Of a stretch of 64,000 nt of DNA, positions 1 through 11,170 are shown in pieces. Each line of letters starts with the position of its first letter. The stretch's first letter is position 1. The stretch spans positions 49,352,001 to 49,416,000 of the forward strand of contig OX419757.1 of assembly GCA_948567375.1 (NCBI GenBank). Reading direction: 5' to 3'. Source of the DNA: Lunularia cruciata (Eukaryota; Streptophyta; Marchantiopsida; Lunulariales; Lunulariaceae). The notes beneath the pieces are model-generated. The model did no database searches and had not been told where the DNA came from. It worked only from the letters and a program-made list of their open reading frames with translations. The position numbers and the translations under genes were made by a program.

Positions 1-806
1 TGCAAATCAGGATGGAAGTGCAACACCATTCAAGTTTGCTCCGCCAAGTTCAACAAATTCAGCCTGAGGTAGAAATGCACTGCAAACAGCACAATGTAGT
101 GTGGAGGCAATTTATCCCGTAGATTCCACACCATTTGCCTTGTTCTCCCATGGAAACACCTCGCCCAATTGATCGGTTCTCCTACAAATAACTTGTGAAA
201 GAACACCACTTGGTGTTTCATCACATACGTGGTTATCTCCGGCTTCAGGATGGCCATCAGCGCACTCACAATTCCTCTCTTCATAGGGTCTTTGTAGCTC
301 TCAACTTTGTACCCATTCTTCGTCCGCTTTGACGAGAATGCATCTCTCACCTCTTGAGTCTCTTGAGCTATCTCTCCCTTCTCCAAGAACGTGGCTCCTT
401 GCACCGAGCCTGCTTCCTTCCCGAGTACAAGTTTCCAATCCGACTCTGTCCAGCAAGCTGGATTTCCTCTCTTCCCTTCCTCCTCGGGTCCATCGAGACA
501 CTTGCTCTCAATGATTTCTGTCATAAAACCTGGAAAGCTCACATTCTAGTTCCATGCCAAGAAAGTGATCCAAAGTTGGCTCAAGACTTTGATCCTAGCA
601 ATCACATCTAACCTCCGAATTGCATGATTTCTCATTGCAAATTCAGAGTTCTTCTTTCTTCCTCCCATCTCTTTTGCCTTCTCACTATCTCTCAATTTCA
701 CTCTCGCAACTTCTCCCTCACGCACTAACGCGATTCCAACTCTATTTCCCTTCCCATGATCACCTGCAAGACGACTTCTCAATGGCAAAGGAAAATTACT
801 TGACAT
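1..806 (-). pseudogene. LTR-borne ORF of A 3' LTR, N-terminal part, interrupted
   Basis: This is the start of the long frame found inside the LTRs of this family. The first segment runs from a Met at 806 to an in-frame TAG at 546-548. The second runs from 542 to a stop at 30, after which the window ends. Segment one is basic and ends AWN-stop; E's 3' LTR reads AWNWN here, so the stop replaces Trp. The second stop (about position 30) falls where the E copy has Arg, consistent with CGA to TGA decay. The region contains the conserved segments NGYKVESYKDP, INWARCFHGRTRQMVWNL and the HFYL block. I do not recognise a function. It vaguely resembles the putative plant transposon protein domain seen near plant retroelements. 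Confidence 0.7.
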
Positions 807-1216
807 TTTTTTGTTGCAAGTTTGATTTTTATAGAGTTGCGCTTTCTTTGTCTTTCCTCACTTTGAGTTTCTATCGAGAAATCACACCTCCTGCATGCAC
901 CTATCACTATCAATCAACCTTTGTGCGTATGGGCTGCCGGTTTTTGAATGGTTCCTTCTTGAATTTCTTGCCCCGACGAAAGGTTGTTAGACTGTCTTTG
1001 CCTTGGGTTGAGCTCCCCCAATACGAAGACACTTTACTTCGGGTTGTATGCTGATAGGGCATTTTTTAGTACTTCGCCTTATGACCCAAAGTCACTTTAC
1101 TTTGGGTTTCATCCCGAAGACTCTTTTCTTTGCCTTCTTTGGCCATATAGGCGCAATCTAACTTCTCTATACACTTCTTCTTTATTTTGAAAAAAACAAA
1201 AAATGTGGGCACCACA
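1..1216 (-). repeat. 3' LTR of element A (partial)
   Basis: This is the 5'-most third of an LTR read on the minus strand. It ends at the TGTGGTGCCCACA terminus (complement at 1204-1216), and the polypurine tract follows directly. It matches 9953-11170 of the 5' LTR along its whole length. Differences are mostly C/T and G/A transitions. The rest of the LTR lies left of position 1. Confidence 0.93.
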
Positions 1217-1231
1217 TACTCCCTCCCTCAA
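1217..1231 (-). promoter_or_regulatory. Polypurine tract of element A
   Basis: On the minus strand the bases just before the 3' LTR read TTTGAGGGAGGGAGTA, a purine run abutting TGTGGTGCC. This is where plus-strand DNA synthesis would be primed. The matching site in E is at 31418-31432. The tract overlaps the end of the integrase frame. Confidence 0.85.
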
Positions 1232-2379
1232 ATGTGAGCGTCCCCGTGAACATAGACCTCCGGTGTCTTAGAAACTTCCGAGTCTATGGTCCAATATCTC
1301 CGAACTCTCCACCCATTTACTCGAGTGGCAAAAGGATTACCTTCCAAGTCTACATGCTGCATGGAACTATTTTTGTAAAGATGAAGAACTCGATAGGGAC
1401 CCATCCATCTCAAATGCAACTTGCCTGGAAAAAATATTTGGCAATTGTCATATAACAAAACCAAATCCCCTTCACGTACAGTTACAGGCTTGTTTCTCTT
1501 ATCGTGCCTAACTTTCCTCTATGCTTGTTCTTCTTTTGTGGTTTGCATTGCATCGTCTCTTTTCTCTTCTAACCACATCAGTTGATGAATCCAAAGATCC
1601 TGACTTTCCTCTTCTGACATTCGTTCTTTGCAAAGAACCCAATATGTCGGTACTTCAAATTCAATTGGCAGTATGGGATGCAAGCCATATGTCAAGAAGT
1701 ATGGAGTTTGTTTGGTTGTAATCTTTTCTGTTGTTTGATATGCCCACAATGCGGGTGGTAATTTCGTATCCCAGTCATAGGCATAATTGACAATCACCTT
1801 ATTCAAAATTTTGCAAAGTAACCCATTCGCTTTTTCCGATAAGCCATTTGCTTTTGGGTTATAAGGAGTCGTCTTCCGATGTTTAATCTGAAAGTACTTG
1901 GTTAACGCCTCCATTATAGAGTTCAAAAAATGTGTTCCTCGGTCATTGACCAATTCCAGAGGACACCCATATCGAGAGATGACGTTTTGAAAGAAGAATT
2001 CCGCCACAATTTCAGCATCATCTCTGCGAGTTCCTTCAGCTTTGACCATCTTGGTAGCATAGTTAGTGCAAACCAAAATGTATCGCTTTCTTGTGACTCA
2101 GGTCAGTGGTTGAATGGGACACACAAAATCAATCCCCCATTTCTCAAATGGGGCCAAAGGCAAAATTGGTCTCAAAGGCCATAAAGAAGTAGCTGTCGGC
2201 TTCTCCATTCTTTGACAAGCATCACAACTTCGGATATGAGCATGCACGTCTTTGTACATTGTAGGCCACCAATACCCTGCCAAAAGAATTTTCTTTACAG
2301 TATTCTTTAGAGCATAGTGTCCTCTCGATGCTTTGGAGTATAAAGATTCAATCACTCCTCCTACTTTGTATGACTCCAA
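1228..2379 (-). pseudogene. Integrase of element A, broken into three frames
   Basis: The blocks on the minus strand, in order: an HHCC zinc-binding domain (2098-2379, with HYALKNTVKKILLAGYWWP and CDACQR), the catalytic core (1519-2076) and the C-terminal domain (1228-1464, with LHLRWMGPYRVLHLYKNGS-like GPY/F sequence). The core keeps WGIDFV, NDRG and the Glu of GLSEK, with 35 residues between the second Asp and the Glu, the standard D-35-E spacing. CTNYATK has Asn where the E copy has Asp (CIDYATK). The core and C-terminal blocks are separated by a frameshift or stop near 1465-1518. There is no chromodomain and no env-like ORF before the polypurine tract. Confidence 0.9.
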
Positions 2380-2433
2380 GCATCACCAAAGTACTTTTTC
2401 TTCACCCATCTTAAATAAAATGTTGTGTTTAAG

Positions 2434-3456
2434 CTAGTACGGCCCCATTTTCTTGAGAAAGACTGCCCGCTGTTCCAGGTCCATCCCCTCAAGACAATGG
2501 AGAGTATGCAGATAATGATATTCAGCTGCATACCTTGTACTTTGCATTGCTGATAAGTGATACAACTCTTCGTCAGGGAACCAATTGTCAATTTCCCACT
2601 CCTGGTCTTGAGTTTCTAACCTAGACAGGAAGTCCGCATTTGAATGCAAAGCTCCCTTCCTTACTTGTACAGTATATGTGAACTCTTGTAACAACAAGAT
2701 CCATCTTGCAATTTGCCCGGATAAATCTGCCTTCTTGACCAAATGTTGCAATGCGTAATGGTCAACATAGAAGACAAACTCGTACCCCAACAGATAATGG
2801 CAAAATTTCTTGCAGGCATACACCATTCCGAGTGCTTCTCTTTCAGTCGTCGAATAGTTCTTTTCAGAACCTGAAAGTTGTCGGTTGGCATAATACACCG
2901 AGTAGTCCTTCTTCTTTTTGTCCTTCTGACTTAAGACAACTCCGATGGCCATGGACGAAGTGTCCACATATACATGAAAAGGGACGTCCCAATTCGGGGC
3001 CCTCATAATTGGTGCTTCAACCAGCTTCTTCTTCAACACCTAGAAAGCTTCTTCTTGATTTGCTTCCCACAGATAGTCTTCGGATTTCTTCAAAAGCTTT
3101 GTAAGTGGTGCAGCAAGCACTGCATAGTTTGACACAAAGCGTCTGTAATATCCGACATGTCCCAAGAAGGCTCTTAGCTCCCGGATGTTCTTCGGGGATT
3201 CCAAAGCTGCGATTATCTTGACCTTCTCAACATCGACTTCAATACCTCGGCTTGGCACCCGATGCCCTAGAAGAATTCCCTCCTTCATTGCAAAAAAGCA
3301 TTTCTCCGGGTGTAATGACAAGCCAGCAAAACGACACCTTTCAAAAGTTTGGCGAAGGTAATCTAAATGTACATCTCTTTGCCCAAACACACAAAAGTCA
3401 TCAATGAAAACTTCCACAAATTTGCGTAGGAAATCTTTGAAGATTGAATTCATCAT
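2434..3456 (-). pseudogene. Reverse transcriptase C-terminal half and RNase H of element A
   Basis: The 3040-3456 frame carries the catalytic box VFIDDFCVFG and the thumb/connection segment RAFLGHVGYYRRFVSNYA. It is followed, after a single TAG at 3040, by RNase H at 2434-3039 with VYVDTSSMAIG, the ALGMVYACKKFCHYLLG helix and NADFLSRLE. The two would be one frame without that stop. The equivalent sequence in E is open across this point, so the stop is a private mutation of A. Confidence 0.92.
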
Positions 3457-3458
3457 CC

Positions 3459-4353
3459 GCTAGAAAGTAGCGGGAGCATTACACAACTCAAAGTACATTT
3501 GATTGTAAGCAAAAGTGCCCCAATCGGTCGTGAATGTAGTTTTATCCTTGTCCTCTTCTCAAATGGATACTTGATTGTACCCTGAAAATCCATCAAGAAA
3601 ACTATAACAAGGATGACCAACTACCTGATCTAAAATTGTATCGGTAAAAGGCAAGGGATGATGATCTTTCCTTGTGACTACGTTCAACTTCCGGAAGTCT
3701 TGGTACACTTGGATCTTCCTTGTTTTCTTCTTCAGGACAATGACAATGGGGGAGACCCATTCACTGCTTAAGACAGGGAAGATGATTCCGGCCCCTAAGT
3801 ACTTATTGATTTCATCTTTCACCAACAGCGAGTACTTCGGGTTCAGGCGGTATTGCCGCTGCCAAACCGAAACTGCACCTTCAACCAGATCAATCTGGTG
3901 TTCTCCAAATTCTTGGGGAATACCCGGCATTTGATCAATAGACCAGGCGAATACATCCTGGAATTCTATAAACAGGGCAATGTATCCTGCCAACTCCTCC
4001 GAAGTGACTGTCTTTGAGATTTTCAAAATTTTTCCTTTAGTTAATGAAACATCTTGACAGTCATTGGGGTTGATGACACCTTCAACGTGGCTTACTCGGC
4101 TTAACCTGAGGTGAGTTGCAATCAAACCCCCTTCCTCCAAGTCACGTTCACCCAAGGCAAGGTCATATGGGTCTTTGTCTTTGACATCCACCTCGTAGCA
4201 TTCAAAGTAATTAACTTGGACTTTGTCTTTGGATTTGTCTGAGGACGAAGATGATGAGTCTTTGGATTTTTCCTCCTCTTCCGACGAACTTGTTTCCCCG
4301 AGGTGGTGAACTTTTGTCCAACTCACAGTCACCAGCTTCTGATCTTTGGACAA
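3459..4353 (-). pseudogene. Protease-RT linker and N-terminal reverse transcriptase of element A
   Basis: The 3559-4353 frame begins with a Ser/Asp/Glu-rich linker (SSSEEEEKSKDSSSSSSDKS) and then the fingers and palm: SEWVSPIVIVLKKK, DFRKLNVVTRKDHHPLPF and SFLDGFSGYNQVSI. About 100 bases separating it from the next frame are shifted or stopped. Position 3621-3640 (CTACCTGATCTAAAATTG) is the undisturbed counterpart of the site where F1 entered element E, which makes this copy a natural empty-site control. Confidence 0.9.
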
Positions 4354-4458
4354 AATGTCCTTGAATCTTAACTTCTACTGGTGCCAATCCACCACAACTT
4401 GGGCGCTATACAACCAGGGTCTTCCGATCAACAGAGGGTAACCAGTCTTTGTCACTGG

Positions 4459-5733
4459 TCACAATACGATGTAGTTCAACTTGAAGGGTGCCCCTCCGAT
4501 GATCTTAGTGATGTTTGACAGCATGCCCAAAGGCCGTCTCTTGGTTTGGTCTGCAAACTTCAACACTCGGGGTGTTGGTTCAAACGTGTGATACCCGAGT
4601 CGATTTGTAGTATCTTCGGTCATGACGTTCACACCAGACCCAGGGTCAATGGGTATCAATGTGATCATGCACCTTGCAATCTCCGCGTCTACCTTGGGAG
4701 ATCCCAAATCTTCTTGTTCAATACGATAGATAGCGGGCAGGTCCTTCTTTGACATCGACCTCACCTTCTTGAGTACCGAATTCAGCTGCCTCTTATATAG
4801 CTTGTTATCTTCCCAGAATTGCTTGAATGTAACATTGGCATTTGTGGCTGCCAGATTTGCTACAATATCGTATTGGGGAACTCTTCCCAATTTGACCGTC
4901 TTCGCCTTCGGCTTCAGGTCCGAAGTCTCTCCATGTTCCCTCTTGACTTCAGGACGCTTCAAAATGGTAACGGGCTTGCTAATGACCTTAACCCAAGGTT
5001 CCTTGGGTTGGCCCACCTCGGCTTGGATCAGACTCTTTACTTTGGATTGGATGTCTGCCGGAAAAACTGGAGACTTCGTCTTTGTCTCCTCTTCCAAACT
5101 CAGTTCCCGAGTCCTGAGTAGTGCTTCCTTTAGTTCTTTCTGCAAGGCTTTAGCTTTGGCTTTTGCGAGGATCTTTTCCTCCTTGGCAGAAAGAATTGCC
5201 TTTAGGCACAGTCTCTTCGCCTTTCTGGAAGACGACAAGGTCGTACTCAATTCTTTGGGATCACGCTTCTTCTTGCTGGAGCGTGTCTCAACTTTCAAAA
5301 TTTCAAGGTCCGGCCATTCTACTCCCGAGGCCGGACTCCCTTCTTGAGGTCTTTCTTCCTCAAGAGTGATACAATTTACATTAGTATCTCCCTTTGGCTG
5401 AATTGCTGCACGCTCAGCGGGGGTCTGTACATACTTTACAGGCGGCTTTGGGTTTGGTGGGTAAGGACATTGGTTGCCCGTATGCCCTGATCCTTTACAA
5501 TTTCCACATAGGGGAACGTACCCGATTTGCCTTCTTGGCTCGGGACAGTTTGGAGACCAATGTCCCATCGAGCCACAATTATAACAGGCTCCTGGTGCAA
5601 CATTCTGAGGGCGATTCTGGTTGCTCATTGGTGGTCTTCGTGGAGGAGCATTGGGGTTATACTCCCTTGGTCCAAACCTTGGACCTTGGTACGATGTGCT
5701 CGCTTGAGGCTGTACTTCTTGTGTTTGGTACAC
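4459..5733 (-). pseudogene. Gag nucleocapsid and protease of element A
   Basis: This is a 424-residue open stretch. Near its start are two CCHC zinc knuckles, CYNCGSMGHWSPNC and CGNCKGSGHTGNQC. A Lys/Glu-rich spacer follows. A retropepsin-like segment near 4623 reads PIDPGSGVNVM; the E copy has PIDSGSGVNVM, so the Ser of the DSG triad is replaced by Pro here. The protease would process Gag-Pol. A stop at the C-terminus (4459) truncates the protease before LLIGRPWL, which is present in E. Confidence 0.88.
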
Positions 5734-7291
5734 AGCCTCTTCGTCCTCGTCTTGGTTCCATCCCGGAACCCAATCAATTTGCTACACCGGGAATGCATTA
5801 CAAGTATTGCATTCTGTGTTTGCGTGGCCTGATTTTCCACATGCAGCACCATACATTCGATCTCCCAAATGTTGGGGCCTTCCTTTTGTCTTTAGCCCCA
5901 ATCATCTAGATCTTGAAATCCGAAAACTCCTTGATGAGTGCATCCAGCTTGGTATCCACCTTATTTACACTCTTCACTGGAGGAGTCACTGGTTTCTTGC
6001 CTCCACATCTTCTGACTTGTCTTGGCTTTGATTCTTCTTTGATTCCGAAGAAGAGCTCGAAGACGTGGAGGACTCGTCCGAAGAAGGGGATGTACTGCGC
6101 AAAGTTCTCCTTTTGGGCTTCTTGCCTTTCTTCTCCCGATTTCTCTGGTTACCGGCAAAGTGAGAGTGGGCCGCCTCGTAACGAGCAACAAGTTTGAGTA
6201 CTTTGTCAAGGGAAGTTACATTCCTCTCCCTTGCAAAGATTTGTATTTCTGGTGAAAGTTCCCCAAGGAACCAGGTAATGGCTTGGGCATTGGAGTAACC
6301 CACCACTCCCGATTGCTTGGGAACTCAATTCAATAGTGCCATGAACCACTCAGAGTAGTCTCTCAACTTCTCCTTCTTGCCTCGGTCTAAATCGTTTAGT
6401 GCCACAAAGACACTCGTATCGTAATCAACCTCCCGGAATCATTCCAGGAAGTTTCTCAAGTCTGTCCAATCCGTTGGTACAAAACCTTCTGGTCACATAG
6501 GTGTACCAGCTTCGAGCTTTCTTTCGGAGCAAACTTGGGAAAATTCTCAAGCGATCCGCTGAGTCATGCTCCTTGTTAGCAAAGGAGATGACTTTGAATT
6601 CTTCAATGAATTCATTGGGGTCTTTGTCTTGTTCTGTCCCCTTGTACTTTTGACAGGCGTGTCGGGTGAGAGGCAACGAAGTCATTGTTTGATGCACTAG
6701 GATCGGCTGAGGTAGTGCTGAACTTGACAGAATTGAAGGATTGGCTAGTATCGACGCCGTGTTGTCAACCCAAGGGTTCCAATTTGTAAAATTCAAGGTA
6801 GGGTCTTCTTCAACAATTTTTGCTATGAGGGTGTCGACTTCAACCCAAGTGGAAGATTCAAGATCAACACCTTTGATTGGTTCTTCAAAATTCCTTTGGG
6901 ACAACCGAGGAATCGTTCGTAGAAGATGTTGACACTCGTCTTCAGTAAGTGTTCATGCTGTCTTTTCTCAAACAAAGTTCTTCAAGGACACAACTTCCTT
7001 TACAGCTCTAGGGGAAGTCGGTGTACTGGGCCGCAATGCATATGTTTGCCCACTCGATTCTTTCTTCTTCTTGAACGAAGAGGGAGATGCAAAGTAGCCT
7101 TGCCAACTGCCTTCACGTTTCTTGTGGTCAAGTTCTCACAAGGCTTCTTGCACTTTGTGAAGGAGTTGAAAGTCCAACGCCTCTTGTTTGGTTTCATCAA
7201 TAGTGGATGGGACATTCAAACGTTCGTATTCTTCACGCTGAAGTGCTCGTCTTCAAGCTCTCTCTTCCCGTTGCTCTCTTGATGCAGACAT
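5734..7291 (-). pseudogene. Gag (matrix/capsid region) of element A
   Basis: The Gag start is chosen at the ATG complementary to 7289-7291 (MSASREQREE), by comparison with E, where the same Met opens a 202-residue frame. Here the frame is broken at several places; the surviving blocks are 6425-6904 and 5986-6306. These hold the capsid-like segments RSWYTYVTRRF, WFLGELSPEIQIFARERNVTSLDKVLKLVARYEAA and a Ser-rich tail (SSPSSDESSTSSSSSSES). The third zinc knuckle (CTTCGKSGHANTEC in E) is out of frame here, near 5800-5850. Confidence 0.85.
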
Positions 7292-7354
7292 TCATATTGC
7301 GTTGATACCCAGTTTCAAATTTGGCTTTGTAATCTTCCACTTCCGAGATTTGTA

Positions 7355-7372
7355 TCCCCGGCAGCGGTGCCA
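7355..7372 (-). promoter_or_regulatory. Primer-binding site of element A (tRNA-Asp-like)
   Basis: The minus strand reads TGGCACCGCTGCCGGGGA, seven bases inside the 5' LTR edge. Plant tRNA-Asp(GTC) would prime TGGCGCCGTTGCCGGGGA, so there are two mismatches. Element E (45409-45426) has one. The primer identity is inferred from complementarity. Confidence 0.85.
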
Positions 7373-7379
7373 AAAATCA

Positions 7380-10300
7380 TGTGACAACCCAACAAATATC
7401 ACCTTTCCGGTAATCGGGTAAGTAAAGTTCATTCCCGTAGAGATACAAGCTAGAAATGTCCAAATACAAAGTCAAACAGTAACACTGTAGTTCTTCTTGA
7501 TTGCATCTTTAATCTCTCAGGTAGAAACCACACCTAGAAGAGAGTAACAAGCATTGACTTGCAATCTTGTCACAAATTAACACTCCATAATCACAACTCC
7601 ATCAATTCTTTCCAAACAATCTTGATTGTGATGATTCAGGCTCTCCCAAAAATGGCACTTCACTGCAAAACAACTTTGCCTCAGAATTGTGTTCCACCCC
7701 TCTAGTGAAGGCACAACTTCCTCGATCAGAATTGCTTCACATCAACTTCACATTGCACTCACAAATGCAGAATACTACCAACACTACAATTCCTCTCAGA
7801 TCTGTCAAGGCATTGCTTTGATTGCACTTCACTTAGGATCAAACACACAGAATGAAGATCAAGGCTGTGGAATCCAACATCCAACAAGCACATTGACTTG
7901 CACTTCAAATTTCTCCAACACTCACAAACACAATTGCAAAAAAGATACTCAAAATCAAGCTCAAGCAACAAGCACTGCTTCACAGCACTTTGCTTTATCT
8001 ATTCTCGGAAATTATGAGCACTGAACAACATCTGACTGTGAATGCCACTCTTAAATAGTGAAGCAATCGACAGTTCTAACAACTATACTATTTTGCAACA
8101 ACTCTTCTAACCTGCAGATCCGAAATGACAATGCACCTCTTCATATCTGTCTATTCAAATCTCAAATCGGTTTCTACTCGGATCCGATGTCTACTTCATC
8201 ATCGGCTTTCAAACCCAAACCCGAAGTAACTTTACTTCCTAATATTCTGTCCTCAGGTTTTATATCTTCTACTTCTTCTACCAGATCTAGCAATTCTCTT
8301 TCTTGATCTGAAATTGCACTAGTGGGTAATCTATCTAACTCTTCATCTCTTGATCTACTCTTCTCCAATGTCTCCATCTCTAACTCTGAAGACATTTGCA
8401 CTCCTATTTTTATCTACTTTGGGTTTTTCTCTAACATCTTTCCGAAGTTTTTCTATCTCTATTTTCACTAAGTCTAATCTAATCAAAATGTTATCTTCTA
8501 CCTCTAAGATCTTTCTGTCTACACAAGTTCTGAGACTAATTAAAAAGGCATTCAAATCCGTGTCCTTTGCCTATCTTTGCCCCATCTCCTGCACCAACAA
8601 CTTCAACTTGTGCAGCCTCGTCTCTTCAATCCAAATGCTGGCCTCTGTACTTAACATCACATTCATCCTGAGGACAATCTCCTTCAATGGCTCCAATCTC
8701 ATCTTCCTTTCATGTTCTTGATCTCCAAGCCAGTCCTCCCTGTACATTGCCTACTCCGCCTCCAACTGGGCTTTCACCGACTCGTTCTCCTTCTCCTTCT
8801 ATACAACTCTCTCCTCCTGATTACGAAATTACTCTCGTAATCTTTCTTCTTCTCTATATCGTGCTGCCAACTCTCATTGCCAGAGTTGCTTCTTCTCCTT
8901 GACACTCTCCATCACCCTATCAAGCTCTTGATCCTTTGCAACTACTCTTGCCATAGCATGGATAACCTCTACTCTTGAATCAACAAACTGCTTATTCAAG
9001 ATCTCGTACTTAGCTACTTGTCTCTCCCTTGCTATGTCACTCTTCTTCATAAGATCCTCTCGATAATGCACTTCTCTCTTCAGATCTTCAATTACCTGAC
9101 TTCTCACTACTTCCTCCGCTCGTAGTATTTCTCTTTCCTCCTCACCTCTGGTTATACTCTTCTTCAACTCCGAGTTTTCTTCTTCTAGTCTTGCTAATAC
9201 TTGCAACACAGTCTTCACCTCTAGACAAGTCGATTGCATCTCCTTCTTCCTGTACTCTAGCTTTACTAACAATGGGCACACAACTTCTTGCAGGTACTCC
9301 ACTCCATCATTGGCAACTACCTCAACCTGTGGAGTGATCTCCTTCTTTACCTCTTCTCCTCCCAATACTCGCCTTCTTCTCTGCAGTCGTGGTATCGGAA
9401 TAGACGCCTCGCTTCCCGAGCTTTCAGGTGCTTCTTCCTTTACCGTACTCGGACCTGCTTTGTACTTTGCCTTACGTCTCGAGCAAACTCCTCTCTATAC
9501 TATGATCTTCTTCTCTTGGGGCTCAGTTACTTTGTCTTCCAACTTTGTGTTGTCCTCGGGTTTGATTTCTGCCTGCACTCCTTCTTCTTCTTTTGCAGCC
9601 ACCGGCGCCAATGTCATTTCTCCTCCTTCATCGCTATTGCTACTTGTATCTCCACTCTGTAGCGTTAGCTCAGGCTCCTCCTCGTGTTCCAAGTCTTCAG
9701 TCTTAAGTTTGGCATCACCTTCCGAGTCTTCATCCTCCAACTCGATCACTACCATACCTTGCCTCGGGTTGCCTCTCTTGGTCTTCTGAGGTTTCTTTGT
9801 GTCTTCGGCTTTGCCTTGCTGACTTCTCTTCTTTGAGTTTGGAGTACTCATTTTGATCTCCATGTTCTTCCCTGTCTTCGTGTAGTAGTCATTGGTGCTC
9901 TTGATTTGCAATATGTATTGCTGCTCCTCAACATCGACTTCCTTTTGCAAATCAGGATGGAAGTGCAATACCATTTGAGTTCACTCCGCTGAGTTTGGCA
10001 AATTCAGCCCAAGGTAGAAATGCACTTCAAACGGTACGATGTAGTGTGGAGGCAATTTATCCCACAGATTCCACACCATTTGCCTTGTTCTCCCATGGAA
10101 ACACCTCGCCCAATTGATTGGTTCTCCTGCAAATAACTTGTGAAAGAACACCGCTTGGTGTTTTATCACATACGTGGTTCTCTCCGGCTTCAGGATGGCC
10201 ATCAGTGCTCTCACAATTCCTCTCTTCACAAGGTCTTTGTAGCTCTCAACTTTGTACCCATTCTTCGTTTGCTTTGACAAGAATGCATCTCTCACCTCTT

Positions 10301-11170
10301 GAGTCTCTTGAGCTAACTCTCCCTTCCCCAAGAACGTGGCTCCCTGCTCCGAGCCTGCTTCCTTCCCGCGTACAAGTCTCCAATCCGACTCTGTCTAGCG
10401 AGCGGGATTTCCTCTCTTCCCTTCCTCCTCGGGTCCATCGAGACGCTTGCTCTAGATGATTTCTTTCATGAAACCTGGAAAGCTCACATTCCAGTTCTAC
10501 GCCAAGAAAGTGATCCAAAGTCGGCTCAAGACTTTGATCCTAACGATCCTATCTAACCTCCAAATCGCATGATTTGGAGGTTACTACAAATTCAGAGTTC
10601 TTCTTTCCTCCTCCCATCTCTTCTACCTTCTCACTATCTCTTGATTTCACTCTTGCAACTTCTCCCTTACACATTAACGCGATTCCAACTCTATTTCCCT
10701 TCCCATGATCACCTACAAGACGACTTCTCAATGGCAAAGGAAAATTCCTCGACATTTTGTCATTGCAAGTTAGATTTTTTTAGAGTTTCGCTTTCTTTGT
10801 CTTTCTTCACTTTGAGTTTCTACCAAGAAATCACACCTCTTGCATGCACCTGTCACTGTCAATCAACCTTTGCGCGTATGGGCCGCCGGTTTTTGAACGG
10901 CCCCTTTTTGAATTTCTTGCCCTGATGAAAGGTTGTTAGACTGTCTTTGCCTCCGATTGAGCTCCCTCCAATACAAAGACACTATACTTTGGGTTGTATG
11001 CTGATAGTGCATTTTTGAGTACTTTGCCTTATGACCCGAAGTCACTTTACTTGGGGTTTCATCTTGAAGACTCTTTTCTTTGCCTTCTTTGGCCATACAG
11101 GTGCAATCCGACTTCTCTATATACTTCTTCTTCTTTATTTTGAAAAAAACAAAAAAATGTGGGCACCACA
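7380..11170 (-). repeat. 5' LTR of element A, 3,791 bp
   Basis: The ends are TGTGGTGCCCACA and GGGTTGTCACA on the minus strand, giving TGTG...CACA terminal inverted repeats. The LTR is bordered inside by the tRNA-Asp-like primer site and outside by element D sequence. An LTR of nearly 3.8 kb is far longer than usual, and most of the length is taken by a reading frame (8174-10755). Copies of the same LTR are at 15557-19323, 27479-31417 and 45434-49119, with an older relative at about 11986-14828. Confidence 0.95.
8174..10755 (-). pseudogene. LTR-borne ORF of A 5' LTR, multiply interrupted
   Basis: This is the same frame as in E's LTRs, now split into at least six pieces (10549-10755, 10246-10518 shifted, 9981-10331, 9495-9974, 8874-9365, 8174-8555). 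An in-frame TAG at 10497-10499 replaces the first Trp of the AWNWN motif. The conserved core is readable at 9981-10331 (INWARCFHGRTRQMVWNLWD). A coiled-coil part is readable at 8874-9365 (LARLEEENSELKKSITRGEE), and the C-terminal tail at 8174-8401 (ELLDLVEEVEDIKPEDRILG). It is in the same orientation as gag-pol. Confidence 0.75.

Larger units (their letters stand above)
1..11170 (-). mobile_element. Giant-LTR Ty3/gypsy element A, truncated by the window edge
   Basis: The order on the minus strand is 5' LTR (7380-11170), primer site, gag with three zinc knuckles, protease, reverse transcriptase, RNase H, integrase, polypurine tract, 3' LTR (1-1216, continuing outside the window). Reverse transcriptase lies before integrase, which defines Ty3/gypsy. 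The tRNA-Asp-like primer site and the GFSGYNQ motif fit the non-chromoviral plant lineages (Athila/Tat-like or the lycophyte/moss-type clades); this placement is inference. Every coding block is broken by stops or frameshifts, so the copy is not autonomous. Its right flank (from 11171) is reverse-transcriptase sequence of element D, so A inserted into D. The duplicated target site cannot be checked because the left flank is outside the window. Confidence 0.93.

Noticed and set aside
4769-5347. A 192-codon plus-strand ORF in the A gag region
   Set aside because: It is a shadow of the Gag-protease frame on minus, with no independent motif.
7689-8024. 111-codon plus-strand ORF near the LTR end, present in all giant LTR copies with shifting length
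   Set aside because: It is antisense to the element, frame ends vary between copies, and the sequence is better explained as U5/LTR DNA conserved by copy similarity.
9310-9789. Long plus-strand open stretches inside the LTRs (also 17421-18134 and 29586-30044), Ser/Leu-rich
   Set aside because: They are the complement of the acidic and coiled-coil frame, whose Glu/Lys codons read as Ser/Leu/Phe on the other strand. Conservation follows the sense frame.
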